The translations under genes were made by a program, and so were the position numbers. Under the pieces are notes generated by a model. The model saw nothing but the letters and a program-made list of their open reading frames with translations. It searched no databases and was not told the origin of the DNA. From positions 1-37,486 of the forward strand of contig SKOZ01000074.1 of the NCBI GenBank assembly GCA_007119795.1: 37,486 nt of DNA. The letters run 5' to 3'. This DNA comes from Planctomycetales bacterium. GTDB lineage: Bacteria > Planctomycetota > Planctomycetia > Pirellulales > Thermoguttaceae. Each line of letters opens with the position of its first letter. Position 1 is the first letter of the stretch. Shown piece by piece: positions 15,278 to 24,773 of the stretch.

Positions 15278-17530
15278 CTACGGAGTCTGATGCGGGCTGC
15301 TGCCGCAAGCCGCCGATGGGCTTTCCAGGCGGCGGCGGAGGAGCTGGACGCGGCGTTCGAAGTCGGCGGCCAGCTCCCGGGTGCGGCGGATAAAGGGGTT
15401 CTCTTCGGCGGTGCCCAGGACGGCCCGCATTTCGGCCTCGTTGCGATACGTGATGCGGCGGAAGGGGGACTGGTGGTCCTTGCGGCGGGTGCTCAACACC
15501 TGCTCGGCGATGTACCGGCGGATCCGCAGCGCCTCGTCCAGGACGGTCTGCCAGGCCTCGGCCGAGAGGGTGTCGCTGCCGAGCAGCTCTCGGAGCACGG
15601 CCATGGCATGGCGCTGCTTCTGCACGGGATAGGCGGCCCAGAGCCGATCGTAGGCCTCGTGGATCGCCGGCCAGCAGTTGAGCCGCCCGCTGCAGACGTC
15701 GGCCCGCAGGGCATCGACTGCCTGGGTGGGGGTGATCTGGCCGCCGAGGTTGGTCCACTCGCGGACGGGAGGTGCCGCCAGGGCTTCGACCATCTCCGCC
15801 ACGGGCGCCTCGGGGCAGGCCTCCAGGTAGCCCATGAGGTTCTCGACGGCGTAGTGGTGGAGCATCTCGCGGTAGGCCTGATAGCCGCGGCGGACCTTCA
15901 GGAACACCACCTTCCGTGCCGAGTTCTCGATATCTCGGCCCAGAATCTCCAGGCCGGCCGTCTCCTCCGGGGCGCCCTCGAGCAGCGCGCGGCCCAGGGC
16001 GGCGCGGTCCTTCTCGCCACGCTCCTGCCCGTCGGAGGCGCCCGCCGCGCGGAGGTGGGCCTCGGCCGTGGCGATCTCCAGGATCCGCCGCGCGCGGCGG
16101 ATCTCCTCGACGGTATCCGGCGCGAGGTAGTCGAACTCGACGTGCTGGGTCGTCGTCTTGCTCTTGTCGCGGACGCGGAATTTCCAGGCGTTGCGGGCCA
16201 GGGCGTAGAGGTTGTGCGTCCACCAGTAGGCGGGCATCACCAGGAGCCGGTCGCGGGCGCCGTCGTCGCTCACCAGGGCAAAGGGAAGGGGGACGTCCAG
16301 CTCGTACGGATAGTGCCCCTTGGCCAGCAGGACGAAGGAGGCGAAGCGCGAGGAGTGCTTCAGCGTCGTGCACAAGCCCGGCCAGAAGCCCCGCCCGGCG
16401 ACGATCTCGCCGTCGTTGGCGCGGCTGTTGTGGTTCGAGCCGATCGTGGCCCCCGCGGCGATGTTGCTCTGCCCCATGACCAGCGTGGCCACGAGGAAGG
16501 AGTTGTTGTGGTGCTGCTCGTGCGCGGGGAAGATGAGGCTGTTGAGCAGTTCGCAGCAGGAGACCGTGGAGTTGTTCCCCAGGTAGGAGTGGATCAGGCG
16601 GGCCCCGTACTTGAGGCTCGCGTGGTTGCCCATCACGAAGCGGACCGCCTTGCAGCCGTAGAAGACGTGGCAACCCAGCCCCATGATGCCGTTGACCAGC
16701 TCGACCCCCTCGCCGATCTGCGTCGGCTCCTCGGGGCTGGAGTTGATGGTGAGGTTCTTCAGCTTGTTGGCGCCCTTGATGTAGCAGGCCGGCCCGATCT
16801 TCACGTCCTTGATGATCTGCGAGTTCTTCACGACGGAGCCGTCGCCCACCGTCCCGTAGTAGCCGCGGCGGGGGTCGAACTGCGCCTGGGTGATCTCGGC
16901 GAGCTTCGCCTGCAAGGCGCCGTCGTCCCGGTAGCGGGCCCCGAGGTAGGCGTCGGCGGCCCGCATGCCGTCGAAGGGCATCACTCCCCGGCCGCCGGCC
17001 TCGTTGACCAGGTCGAGGAGGATGCGGACCTCTTCCGGCTCGCCGTCCTTGACGATGCCGTTGCCGAACTTGGCGTGGTTCGAGGTGTGCATCTCGTCGA
17101 TGTTCAGCAGCATCACCCGGCTGCCCAGCAGGTAGTGGGCCAGGTAGCGGACGTTGTGGACGGCGCAGTCGTCCCCCACGTCGCAAGAGATCACCAGGCT
17201 GTTGGTGATACCCGCCCGCTGCCGGAGATCGTGGTGCTCGAGCACCGCGCCTTCCAGGCGCCCGATGCGCACCAGCCCCACGAACTCGGTGTTCTTCACC
17301 AGGTGGGGGTTGAACGGGTCGGTGACCAGGACCTGGTCCCAGTCCTGGGCGGTGACGCCGTTCTTGACCAGGACCTCGATCTCCCCGGCCTTGAGGTTTC
17401 GCCAATACCCCGGCGGCTTGGGGGCCTGGGCGTTGCGCAGGTAGAACTCGTCGCGGCCGGCGGGGAGATACTCCGCAGGCACGAAGCACTGGCCCCAGTG
17501 CTCGGCGGACAGGATACGGACTTCGCACAC
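15278..17530 (-). CDS. DUF4954 family protein with hexapeptide-like (left-handed beta-helix) region
   Basis: 750 aa from a GTG at 17530, chosen because CGGAGA lies about 10 nt upstream. The next in-frame ATG upstream (17818) would add 96 Arg/Pro-rich residues that do not look like protein. The N-terminal third resembles a nucleotide-sugar or acyl-transferase scaffold. The middle contains many short hydrophobic turns typical of left-handed beta-helix hexapeptide repeats (VGDGSVVKNSQIIKDVKIGP, MGQSNIAAGATIGSNHNSRA). The C-terminal part is helical. DUF4954 proteins occur in planctomycetes and Bacteroidetes and are often annotated as UDP-N-acetylglucosamine pyrophosphorylase-like, without proven activity. 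The last ~20 residues are low in complexity. It is transcribed away from the LUD gene across a 377 bp gap. Confidence 0.85.
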   Translation of the reverse strand: MCEVRILSAEHWGQCFVPAEYLPAGRDEFYLRNAQAPKPPGYWRNLKAGEIEVLVKNGVTAQDWDQVLVTDPFNPHLVKNTEFVGLVRIGRLEGAVLEHHDLRQRAGITNSLVISCDVGDDCAVHNVRYLAHYLLGSRVMLLNIDEMHTSNHAKFGNGIVKDGEPEEVRILLDLVNEAGGRGVMPFDGMRAADAYLGARYRDDGALQAKLAEITQAQFDPRRGYYGTVGDGSVVKNSQIIKDVKIGPACYIKGANKLKNLTINSSPEEPTQIGEGVELVNGIMGLGCHVFYGCKAVRFVMGNHASLKYGARLIHSYLGNNSTVSCCELLNSLIFPAHEQHHNNSFLVATLVMGQSNIAAGATIGSNHNSRANDGEIVAGRGFWPGLCTTLKHSSRFASFVLLAKGHYPYELDVPLPFALVSDDGARDRLLVMPAYWWTHNLYALARNAWKFRVRDKSKTTTQHVEFDYLAPDTVEEIRRARRILEIATAEAHLRAAGASDGQERGEKDRAALGRALLEGAPEETAGLEILGRDIENSARKVVFLKVRRGYQAYREMLHHYAVENLMGYLEACPEAPVAEMVEALAAPPVREWTNLGGQITPTQAVDALRADVCSGRLNCWPAIHEAYDRLWAAYPVQKQRHAMAVLRELLGSDTLSAEAWQTVLDEALRIRRYIAEQVLSTRRKDHQSPFRRITYRNEAEMRAVLGTAEENPFIRRTRELAADFERRVQLLRRRLESPSAACGSSPHQTP

Positions 17531-17907
17531 GAGCGTCGGTCTCCGAAAAGCAAAACGGCAGCCGGAACGGCCTCTTGCGCGCCGGGGCTGCGGCACGAGC
17601 ACGAACGGGGGCGATTCCCGGGGGCAGCTTCTCGCCGCGAGGCGCCCTGCTGTATGGTAAGAATTATCGCTCTCCTGCCAAGCATAGCAGCGCGCCGGAT
17701 ACGACGGGCAGACCCGCCCCGGGGCCGCCAGCCCCCCCCGAAAGAGCCGGGCCGCCTCACCGCTGGCATCATGGATACGTCGGCTCAGCCCTTGACCCAC
17801 TCCCTTCACCGGCGGCACGGCATCGGCGACAATGGGGTGGTTTCTCCCTGCGCGCCCGGGGGGTCGTCCACGGCCGAACCGGGATGCCGATGCCCCGAGG
17901 CCACACG
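17531..17907. other. 377-bp divergent intergenic region between DUF4954 and LUD genes
   Basis: No credible gene was found here. The reading frames that cross it are Arg/Pro/Gly-rich. The segment 17650-17695 is locally A/T-richer than its surroundings (tatggtaagaattatcg), and GATAAT on the minus strand could be a -10 element for the DUF4954 gene, but no matching -35 is clear. It should hold both divergent promoters. No sigma-54 motif was seen. Confidence 0.4.
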
Positions 17908-18561
17908 ATGAGCAACAGCCGCGAGACGATTCTGGGCCGCATTCGCTCGGCGCTGGCCAGCGACCCCGAAGTGCCGATGCCCCCGACTCCCCAGGTCTGG
18001 CCCACCACCGAGGCCGACGGGGCCGCGCTGGCGGCCCGGTTCATCGAGGAGCTCGAGGCGGTCCACGGCGAGGTCGTTGCCGCCGCTTCGATGGAGGAGG
18101 CGGCAGGGCGGCTGGCCGAGCTTGCCGACGAGGGGGGCTGGCAGCGGGTTGCCGCCGTGGACTCGCCGGAGATGCGCGAGGTCGCGGCCGCCCTACCCCC
18201 CGAACGCGTTGCCTGGGCCGCGGAGGAACGGGACGCCCCGGCCATGGCCGACCTGGCCGCCGGCATCGTCCCGGCCGCCCGCCTGCTGGCCGACACCGGC
18301 TCCTGCCTGGTCGAGTGCCGCACGGGCGTGGAGCGGCTGCTGTGCTATCTGCCGCCGGCGTGCGTGGTCCTGGCCGGCCGCGCGCAGCTCGCCGAGCACC
18401 TGCCGGCCGCCTGGGGCGAGGTCGTCCGCGGCGCCGCCGAGGCCGACCGCCGCGGCGAGTACGTGATCGTCACCGGCCCCAGCCGCACCGCGGACATCGA
18501 GAAGATCCTGATCCTGGGCGTCCACGGGCCCAAGCGGCTGATCGTGCTCCTGGTCGGCTAG
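17908..18561 (+). CDS. LUD-domain protein, LutC-like
   Basis: 217 aa. The ATG at 17908 has GAGG at 17897-17900. The protein begins MSNSRETILGRIRSAL, the usual LutC opening. It carries the LUD signatures LLADTGSCLVE and the C-terminal GPSRTADIEKILILGVHGPK. LutC works with the Fe-S proteins LutA and LutB in lactate oxidation in Bacillus and relatives. Neither lutA nor lutB is within the window, so the partner genes are elsewhere or the protein has another role. Its TAG stop shares the sequence CTAG with the stop of the convergent hydrolase gene. Confidence 0.9.
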   Translation: MSNSRETILGRIRSALASDPEVPMPPTPQVWPTTEADGAALAARFIEELEAVHGEVVAAASMEEAAGRLAELADEGGWQRVAAVDSPEMREVAAALPPERVAWAAEERDAPAMADLAAGIVPAARLLADTGSCLVECRTGVERLLCYLPPACVVLAGRAQLAEHLPAAWGEVVRGAAEADRRGEYVIVTGPSRTADIEKILILGVHGPKRLIVLLVG

Positions 18562-19499
18562 CGGCCGCCTTCCGCGGGTGGGGCGAGGTGGCGGGCGAAG
18601 AAGTCGCGGACCCTGGCCCACATGGCGGGCGAGAGGACGTGGCCGGCGCCGGGCTCGATATGCGAGGTGAACTTTTCCGCCGCCCCGGCGGCGGCGTAGG
18701 CGCGGGCGATCGTCGCCATCCCCTCGCGGACCTCCTCGATGGGGCTGCCCGCGTCGAGCTCGCCGAAGTTCATCGTCAGCGGCCGCGGCGCCGCGAGGGC
18801 GGCGATGTCGGGCGTGTCGCCGTATCGCCCCCACCCGGGAATGAAGTTGGGGAAGCAGTGGAGCAGGTGCTTGCGGGCGATGGCGGCATAGGTGGGTAGG
18901 CAGCAGTTGGCCGCCAGGCACCGCAGCCGCGGCTCGAAGGGGCCGACGAGCCAGGTGTGGGTGGCCCCCATGGAGTGGCCGTAGCAGCCGATCCGATCGC
19001 CGATCACCTCGGGCCGGCTCACCAGGTAGTCGAGGGCCCGCCGCATGTCGAGGATGTTCTTCCACGCCAGGCACTTGCCCGCCACCACGTACTGGAGGAA
19101 GGCGAAGCGCTCGTAGTCGCCGCCCGCCAGGTGCGGGCTCTGCCGTGCTTCGAAGCCCAGGGCATCGGGGCAGAGGACCACGTAGCCCTCCTGGGCGAGC
19201 GCCAGGCCGGTATGGTGCATGGGATCGCCCGCGAGTCCGGCGGGCTCGCCCTTCCCCAGGTGCCACTGGCCGTTGTGCTGGTGCCAGACGGCCACCGCCG
19301 GGGCGGGGCGAGACGGCGAGACGCCTTCGGGGATCAGCAGCCAGGCGGGGACGCGGTCGCCCGGCTCCGACTCATAGCTTACCGCCTCGAGGCGGCAGCC
19401 GCCCCGATCGATGACGCGGTGAACCGCCGATCGCAGCAGCCCCGCGGCCGGCCAGGGGCCTCCCAGACATTGCAGCAGCCGTTCCCGCAGCGCTTCCAT
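18558..19499 (-). CDS. Alpha/beta-hydrolase, dienelactone-hydrolase / acetylxylan-esterase-like
   Basis: 313 aa. The fold is indicated by AVAVWHQHNGQWHLGKG (oxyanion-hole region), VLCPDALGFE, the nucleophile elbow GCYGHSMGA with Ser about residue 175, LGELD-like NFGELDAGSP for the acid, and a late His in EPGAGHVLSP. No signal peptide is visible, so it is probably cytoplasmic. Many planctomycetes carry such esterases for polysaccharide or carboxyester breakdown, but the substrate cannot be read from the sequence. It lies 32 bp downstream of flgL on the same strand and may receive read-through from the flagellar operon, with no functional link evident. Its stop lies inside the stop of the LUD gene (CTAG, 18558-18561). 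Confidence 0.85.
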   Translation of the reverse strand: MEALRERLLQCLGGPWPAAGLLRSAVHRVIDRGGCRLEAVSYESEPGDRVPAWLLIPEGVSPSRPAPAVAVWHQHNGQWHLGKGEPAGLAGDPMHHTGLALAQEGYVVLCPDALGFEARQSPHLAGGDYERFAFLQYVVAGKCLAWKNILDMRRALDYLVSRPEVIGDRIGCYGHSMGATHTWLVGPFEPRLRCLAANCCLPTYAAIARKHLLHCFPNFIPGWGRYGDTPDIAALAAPRPLTMNFGELDAGSPIEEVREGMATIARAYAAAGAAEKFTSHIEPGAGHVLSPAMWARVRDFFARHLAPPAEGGR

Positions 19500-19531
19500 C
19501 GATCGACCCCGTCCTCTGCTCCCACCCGGTG

Positions 19532-22153
19532 CTACAAGTAGTTCAGCAGCGTCATCTGGAAGATCGTCGCCGAGGCGCGGAGCGAGGCCTCGTAGGCCGC
19601 CTGCCGCCCCGCCAGGTCGGAGACCACCTTGACGAGATCGGCGTCGAATTCCACGGAGAGGACCTCGCGGAGGACGAGCTCTTCGTCTTCCAGGCGGCGC
19701 TGCATCACGTCGAGCCCCTGTTGCCGGGAGCCGACCTCGGCGCGGACGAAGGTGAGATTCAGTGCCGCGTCATCGAGCAGGTCGATGGCCCGCTGGATCT
19801 CGCGGACGTCCTCCTGCTGGAGCGCCGCTCGCAGTCGCAGTAAAGCCGTGAAGACGCCGTCGACCTCTTGGGGGTTGACGTCGCGGCCGGTGAGAACGGC
19901 AGGCGCGCCGCCGGCCATGGTACCCTTGGGGTCGCCGAAGTCCACCTCTCCGGTGCCGTCGTTGGCGTGGGTGGGGTCCAGCTCGGCGGTGAAATGGGCG
20001 CCGGCGCCGCTTGAGGCCAGCATGTCGATGATCTCGTTGGCCGTCTTGGGGGCGTCGAAGCGGAAGACCAGCCGCCCGGCCCCTTGATCGAAGAGGCTGG
20101 ACTCTTCGCCCCCCTCGGCGTCCTCGAAGACAATCTGCACGCCGTTCCATTCGGTGCCGTGCCCGAGGGCGCGGAAGATCAGATCGTTGTTCTCCCCGGC
20201 AGAAGGGACGGTGGCCTGGGCGACGGCGCCCGGATGGTGCGGCGCGCTGGTCTCCTCCCCGGGGGCGATCAGCCCCAAGGCGATGGCCGCCGTACTCAAC
20301 ATGTGGCGGGTGACGGTGACCTCGCCCGGTCCGCCGCTCTCGTCGACCAGTTCGATGCCGTTGCCCGCAACGGCCAGGCGGGCCGACAGGGGGACGCCGC
20401 CGGGCTCGTTGTTCACGGGGTGCTCGTCGATCCGCCGGATGACGTCGCCGACGGTGCGGGCGCCGCTGACGTCGATCTCGAAGGAAACGCCGTCGCTGCG
20501 GGTGATGGTGAAGTCGGTCCCCTCGGCGTAGTCGGGGACGCCGCGGCCGTAGTCGAGGTCGGCCAGCAGGGTCTCCTCGGTGAAGGTCCGCAGGCCGAGC
20601 TGCGCCGCGGTGGTGCCGCCGTTCTCGCCGACGGAGAAGTCGACGCCGCTGGCCCGCGAGCGAACGTCGATGCCGTTGCCTTGATCGTTGATCTTGGCCT
20701 TGAGGCCGATTCCGGCGTCGTTGAGGAGGTTCAGCAGATCTTCGACGCGTTCCGCCGCGGCGAAGCTCACCGTCTGCCAGCCGCCGGCGTTCTGCACGCT
20801 GACGCCGGAGTCCTGGTCGAATTCCTCGCCCGCGCCCCAGGCGGTCTCGCCGTGGGCCGCCGGATCGATGAAACCGCGGCCGTCGTCGACGGCGTCGAGG
20901 GGATCGAGCCGGGCCGTGAAGGGGATGCCGGCGTCGTTGATCGCCGCCACGACGTCGCGGGCGCGGGTCTGGCCGGCGGCGACGTGGACGGTAATCGAAC
21001 GGGCGTCTTCATCGTAGCTGACGTACTCGTTGCCGGGCGCGATGGGCGGATCGTCGACGGCAAACTGCACGGAGAAGCCGTTCCATTCGCCGCCGCGAAG
21101 CTGCGCTTCGACGATGAAGTCGCTGTCGGGGCCCGCGGAGCGGACCACGGTCCGCGCGCGGACGCCGAAGCAGTCGTCGAGCAGCGTCGTGTTGCGGAGG
21201 ACGGGGTTGAGGTCCGTCCCTTCGACGGGGACGTTGCCGATGCCCACCTCGCGGAGGATCCCCAGGTCCTTGGCCGTGGTTCCCGCGCTCACTTCGCGGA
21301 TCGTGAGGTTGCCCTCCGCGTCGTCGAGGGCGATCTTAAGCCCGACGGGAGTGATCTCCACGTCCACGCGGCGCCCGTCGGGCGGACGGGCGCGGATGAG
21401 GGCGGCGACGTCGCCGATGGTCTCGGCGCCGCTGAGGTCCACGATGCTCGTGGAGACGCCGTCGGAGATGGCCAGCGAACCGCGGCTGATCCCCTGGCCG
21501 CCGTGGAGCTCCCAGAGGCGCGTCTCCGCGGTCATCACGGGGTTCAGGTCCGCGCTGCCGCGGACCGCCGCGGAGAGGCCGCCGAAGACCTCGTGGCCGT
21601 TCACGTTGGAGTCGAACAAGAGATCGATATCCGCGTAGCTGGCCAGCCGCTTTTCGTCGCCGAGGTACTCGACGCGGTCGTCCGCCATGAGGAAGGGCCG
21701 AAGCTGCGTGTTGGCCCCGGCAAAGAGGTGGCGGCCGCGAAAGCGCTCGTTTCCCGTATCGAAAAGCTGCCGCAGCGCCTGGTCCACCTGCTGCGCGGCC
21801 GCCATCCGCTGCTCCGGCGTGTTCGTCGTCCCCAGCGCCTCCAGCGCGACCCCCCGCACCTCGGCCACGATGGCCGAGACGTTCGAGAGGGCGGTATCCG
21901 TGGCGCTCAAGTACGACTGGTTGGTCACCAGGTTTGTCTGCACCTGGGCCTTTCGCTCCAGGAGCCGCTGCAAGCTGATCACCCGCATGGCCGCCACGGG
22001 GTCTTCGCTGGGCGCTTGGAAACGCTGACCCGTGCTCAACTGGAGCTGCGACTTGTAGATCTGCAACTGGTCGTGCTGCACCTGGCTGAGCAGCCGTTCG
22101 CGGAGGAAGATGTCGCTGATCCGCGTGGTGGGGATGCCGATGATCGGGGCCAT
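19532..22153 (-). CDS. flgL: Flagellar hook-filament junction protein FlgL, large modular form
   Basis: 873 aa from ATG 22153 (MAPIIGIPTTRISD); an upstream in-frame ATG at 22261 would overlap flgK and add a Ser/Arg-rich leader. The conserved N terminus (STGQRFQAPSEDPVAAMRV, ~40-58) and the C-terminal helix (EVLSVEFDADLVKVVSDL) are flagellin-type D0/D1 and mark FlgL (HAP3). Enteric FlgL is about 317 aa; the extra ~550 residues lie in the middle, in the surface-exposed part. They include flagellin-IN-like segments (SGAETIGDVAALI, SGARTVGDVIRRI, RVEDLLNLLNDAGIGL) and two copies of a ~110-residue module with D-x-I-x-A...G-x-EWNG and FTA-x-LDP. It is last in the flagellar operon, 37 bp behind flgK. 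Confidence 0.9.
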   Translation of the reverse strand: MAPIIGIPTTRISDIFLRERLLSQVQHDQLQIYKSQLQLSTGQRFQAPSEDPVAAMRVISLQRLLERKAQVQTNLVTNQSYLSATDTALSNVSAIVAEVRGVALEALGTTNTPEQRMAAAQQVDQALRQLFDTGNERFRGRHLFAGANTQLRPFLMADDRVEYLGDEKRLASYADIDLLFDSNVNGHEVFGGLSAAVRGSADLNPVMTAETRLWELHGGQGISRGSLAISDGVSTSIVDLSGAETIGDVAALIRARPPDGRRVDVEITPVGLKIALDDAEGNLTIREVSAGTTAKDLGILREVGIGNVPVEGTDLNPVLRNTTLLDDCFGVRARTVVRSAGPDSDFIVEAQLRGGEWNGFSVQFAVDDPPIAPGNEYVSYDEDARSITVHVAAGQTRARDVVAAINDAGIPFTARLDPLDAVDDGRGFIDPAAHGETAWGAGEEFDQDSGVSVQNAGGWQTVSFAAAERVEDLLNLLNDAGIGLKAKINDQGNGIDVRSRASGVDFSVGENGGTTAAQLGLRTFTEETLLADLDYGRGVPDYAEGTDFTITRSDGVSFEIDVSGARTVGDVIRRIDEHPVNNEPGGVPLSARLAVAGNGIELVDESGGPGEVTVTRHMLSTAAIALGLIAPGEETSAPHHPGAVAQATVPSAGENNDLIFRALGHGTEWNGVQIVFEDAEGGEESSLFDQGAGRLVFRFDAPKTANEIIDMLASSGAGAHFTAELDPTHANDGTGEVDFGDPKGTMAGGAPAVLTGRDVNPQEVDGVFTALLRLRAALQQEDVREIQRAIDLLDDAALNLTFVRAEVGSRQQGLDVMQRRLEDEELVLREVLSVEFDADLVKVVSDLAGRQAAYEASLRASATIFQMTLLNYL

Positions 22154-22190
22154 GGGTCTTCGACCGGCTGGGGTGGCGGCGCTGCGCGCT

Positions 22191-23888
22191 TCAGAGGTTG
22201 ACGAGGATGCCGAAGAGCTCGTTGATGGTGGCGATGAAGCGGGACGACGCCTGGAAGGCATGCTGGTAGGCCATCATCTTCACCGCCTCCTCGTCGAGGC
22301 TCACGCCGCTGGTGGCCATTTTCTGGCCCCGGAGGGTGACCTCGAACACTTTGGCGCCCTCGGCCACCGCCTGGGCGACGGTGGAGCCCTGCGCCATCTC
22401 CCCGACCATGCGGTCGTAGAGCACGGCGAGCGTGGCGCCGTCCCGCGTCGCCAGGGGGAGGTCGAGGAAGCGGGCCAGGTCGACGGCGTTGTCCGTGTCG
22501 GCGCCGATCCCCCCGCGGCTGGCGGCAAACAGCTCCGGATCGCGCGCGATGGCGCTGTTGATCCCCATGTCCACCGCCGAGCTGCCGGTGAAGAAGGTGT
22601 TGATTCCCAGGGCCGCCAACGCGCCGCTCGTATCGTGGGCGAAGGAGAAATCGTGGTCGGGCGAGTCGCTCTGCACGTGGAGCTTGCCGTCGGCGGTGAT
22701 CGTGGCGGAGAGGCCGTCGATGGCGTCGAGCGCGGCCGCCAGGCCCTCGAGGGTGGTCTTCTCGCGCGTCCCGCTGAGATCGACGCGGATGTCCGTGGTC
22801 CGCGTCATCCCCGTATTCCTGTTGCGGACCAGCACCTGGAAGGAGCCGTTCTCTGGGATGAAGGGCAGCCCCGCCTCGTCCAGGGGGAGGCGTGCGCCGT
22901 CCACGGCGTGCTCGCCGGTGAGGGACGTGTAGCCCTTGAGCCCCTGCCCGCCGGAGTGGAGGCGATTGAACTCCCAGATGAGCGTCCGGGCGAAGTCGTC
23001 CAGTTCGTCGAGGAATCCGCCGAGCACGGTATCGCGGGCGTCGATCAGCCCGCGGAGCTCTCCCGCAGCCGGCATGAGGCGCGAGTCGGTTTCGGAGAGG
23101 TGGATGTGGGCCGTGTTCAGCCCGCGGTCCGTCTCCAGAACCACCTCCACCTCGCGGGAGACCCCGTCGAAGACGAGGAAGTCGCCTCCCGTGTAGACCG
23201 TCACCCCCCCGCTCTCCTGCTCGACGACGCGGATGTCGATCAGCCGGGAGAGGTTCTCCAGGGCCACCAGCCGCTGGTCGCGGAGCCCCACGGCGTCGCT
23301 GTTGGAGAGGTCTCCCCCCTCCGTTTCGGCGATGCGGACGTTCAACACGCGGATCTCCTCGACGAGGCGGTTGATGTCCTCCGCCATGTCGCCGATCCGC
23401 TTGTTGGCATCGGCCCGCAGGGTCCGCACCCGCTGGCTCATCCGGGACACGTCCTGGGCCAGCGTCTTTCCTTGCAGCATCGCCAGGTTGCGGACGGAAA
23501 CGCTCTCCGGCTGGTTGAGCACCTCGGCGATGCTCGAGAAGAAGTCGTTCAGCGCCGTGCTCAGGTCGGTATCGCTCAGCTCGCCGACGATCCCTTCGAG
23601 CTGCGCGTACATCTGCTCGAGGGCCTCGCCCCCGGCCCGCTCGCTCACCGCCCCGCGCAGCCGCTCTTCGAGGAAATGGTCGATCTTCTGGATCACCGCC
23701 TCGACGCGGACCCCCAGGCCGAGGATCAGGTTTCCGCGGCGCTCCGTCCCTGCCGGGGCAAAGACCGCCTCCTCGCGGATGTAGCCCGGGGTATTGGCGT
23801 TGGCGATGTTCTGGCCGACGACCGCCAGGCCGATTTCGTTGGCCCTCAGGGCGTTCGAGGCCAGGCGGATCGAGCTATAGAGCGACAT
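22191..23888 (-). CDS. flgK: Flagellar hook-associated protein FlgK (HAP1)
   Basis: 565 aa, close to the normal size. The N terminus LYSSIRLASNALRANEIGLA and the rod/hook signature VVGQNIANANTPGYIRE are diagnostic. The C terminus (GVSLDEEAVKMMAYQHAFQA, RFIATINELFGILVNL) is the matching coiled D0 helix. FlgK forms the first ring of the hook-filament junction outside the cell and leaves through the flagellar type III export route, so no signal peptide is expected. The variable middle is moderately sized. It lies 147 bp after its likely chaperone gene flgN and 37 bp before flgL, the usual order. Confidence 0.95.
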   Translation of the reverse strand: MSLYSSIRLASNALRANEIGLAVVGQNIANANTPGYIREEAVFAPAGTERRGNLILGLGVRVEAVIQKIDHFLEERLRGAVSERAGGEALEQMYAQLEGIVGELSDTDLSTALNDFFSSIAEVLNQPESVSVRNLAMLQGKTLAQDVSRMSQRVRTLRADANKRIGDMAEDINRLVEEIRVLNVRIAETEGGDLSNSDAVGLRDQRLVALENLSRLIDIRVVEQESGGVTVYTGGDFLVFDGVSREVEVVLETDRGLNTAHIHLSETDSRLMPAAGELRGLIDARDTVLGGFLDELDDFARTLIWEFNRLHSGGQGLKGYTSLTGEHAVDGARLPLDEAGLPFIPENGSFQVLVRNRNTGMTRTTDIRVDLSGTREKTTLEGLAAALDAIDGLSATITADGKLHVQSDSPDHDFSFAHDTSGALAALGINTFFTGSSAVDMGINSAIARDPELFAASRGGIGADTDNAVDLARFLDLPLATRDGATLAVLYDRMVGEMAQGSTVAQAVAEGAKVFEVTLRGQKMATSGVSLDEEAVKMMAYQHAFQASSRFIATINELFGILVNL

Positions 23889-23936
23889 GATCCAGCATTC
23901 CCTGCTTCCCCCCTCCCCTCATATCCATTCCGCAGC

Positions 23937-23954
23937 ACGGACATCCTTGTCCGT
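23937..23954. repeat. 18-bp palindromic intergenic repeat, copy 1
   Basis: ACGGACA-TCCT-TGTCCGT has perfect 7-bp arms and a 4-nt loop, in the flgN-flgK gap. The same arms recur at 30741-30758. A weaker relative, CGGAC-N6-GTCCG, lies near 23995-24010 in the same gap. Confidence 0.7.
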
Positions 23955-24035
23955 CGCGCCTGCCCGCTGCACAACGTATGCCTCGGCTCGGACCGCAGTG
24001 TCCGACCTGCCGCTTCGGCCTCTTCGCCGTTCTGC

Positions 24036-24521
24036 CTATCCTGCCCGATCCACCAGCGCACCGGTAGCGGCAACGCCTCCCTCATTTCCATATGTCGGCT
24101 GCAAGCGCCCTCCGGTCGCGATAATCTCCAGCAACTGGGAAAGGTGAATGACGCTTTTCTGGGCGATCACCCAGTTGGTGAGGTTCTGGTGCTGCAGCAG
24201 CCGCGCCTTGGCGCGCGCCACCTCGACCTGTTGCGGGAGGTTGCCGAGCTCCGTCTTCGGCAGCGTCCGCGCCAGGGCGCCGAGGTTCTCGGCGGGCATC
24301 CCTTCGGCAGCGGCGCGGCGGAGCAGGTCCTCGCGTCGCCGCAGGCATTCGCCGAGGCGCTCGATCAGCCGCTCCTCCTCCCGTCCCAGGAGGGCCAGCC
24401 CCTCGGTGTCCGCCGCCCCCAGGAGCCGGCATTTCCGCGAGATGACCTCCAACGAATCGTCTTGGACGGCGAGCAGCTCCTCGAGCAGCGCGGCCAATTC
24501 CCGATCCCAAGCGGTACTCAT
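24036..24521 (-). CDS. flgN: FlgN-like flagellar export chaperone
   Basis: 161 aa from ATG 24521 (MSTAWDRELAALLEELLAVQ); an ATG 63 codons upstream would add an unlikely leader. The chain is almost wholly helical and heptad-like, with the FlgN hallmarks of an N-terminal ALLEELLAVQ helix, the central LGREEERLIERLGE helix and the late QNLTNWVIAQKSVIHLSQLL segment. FlgN keeps FlgK and FlgL soluble in the cytoplasm and delivers them to the export apparatus. Its place directly upstream of flgK and flgL fits that. The identification rests on helical pattern plus context, since the family is poorly conserved. The 252 bp upstream, up to the flgJ stop, hold no convincing gene. Confidence 0.8.
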   Translation of the reverse strand: MSTAWDRELAALLEELLAVQDDSLEVISRKCRLLGAADTEGLALLGREEERLIERLGECLRRREDLLRRAAAEGMPAENLGALARTLPKTELGNLPQQVEVARAKARLLQHQNLTNWVIAQKSVIHLSQLLEIIATGGRLQPTYGNEGGVAATGALVDRAG

Positions 24522-24773
24522 CGATCGTCCGTCCCCCGAACTGCTGATAGGTTCCGTGAGCAGGAGCAGAAGAAAACAGGAGAGTCCGAGGAGGCCGGAA
24601 CGTCGTTCATCGTCGGCGCGACGGAGAACCCGATTCTGCCGCCCGCCCCCCTGGATCTCTACTCGCGGGTCGAAATACCCGGTTCCCCGCCCCCCAACTG
24701 CCAGCCGCATCTTCTCTCGCGAGCCGTGCCCGGCAGGCGCGCGAACCTCAGCCCAGGCGGCACTCCGCGCCCC

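Noticed and set aside
17908..18561. A complete LutABC lactate-oxidation operon
   Set aside because: Only the LutC-like gene is here; the flanking genes are DUF4954 and an unrelated hydrolase.
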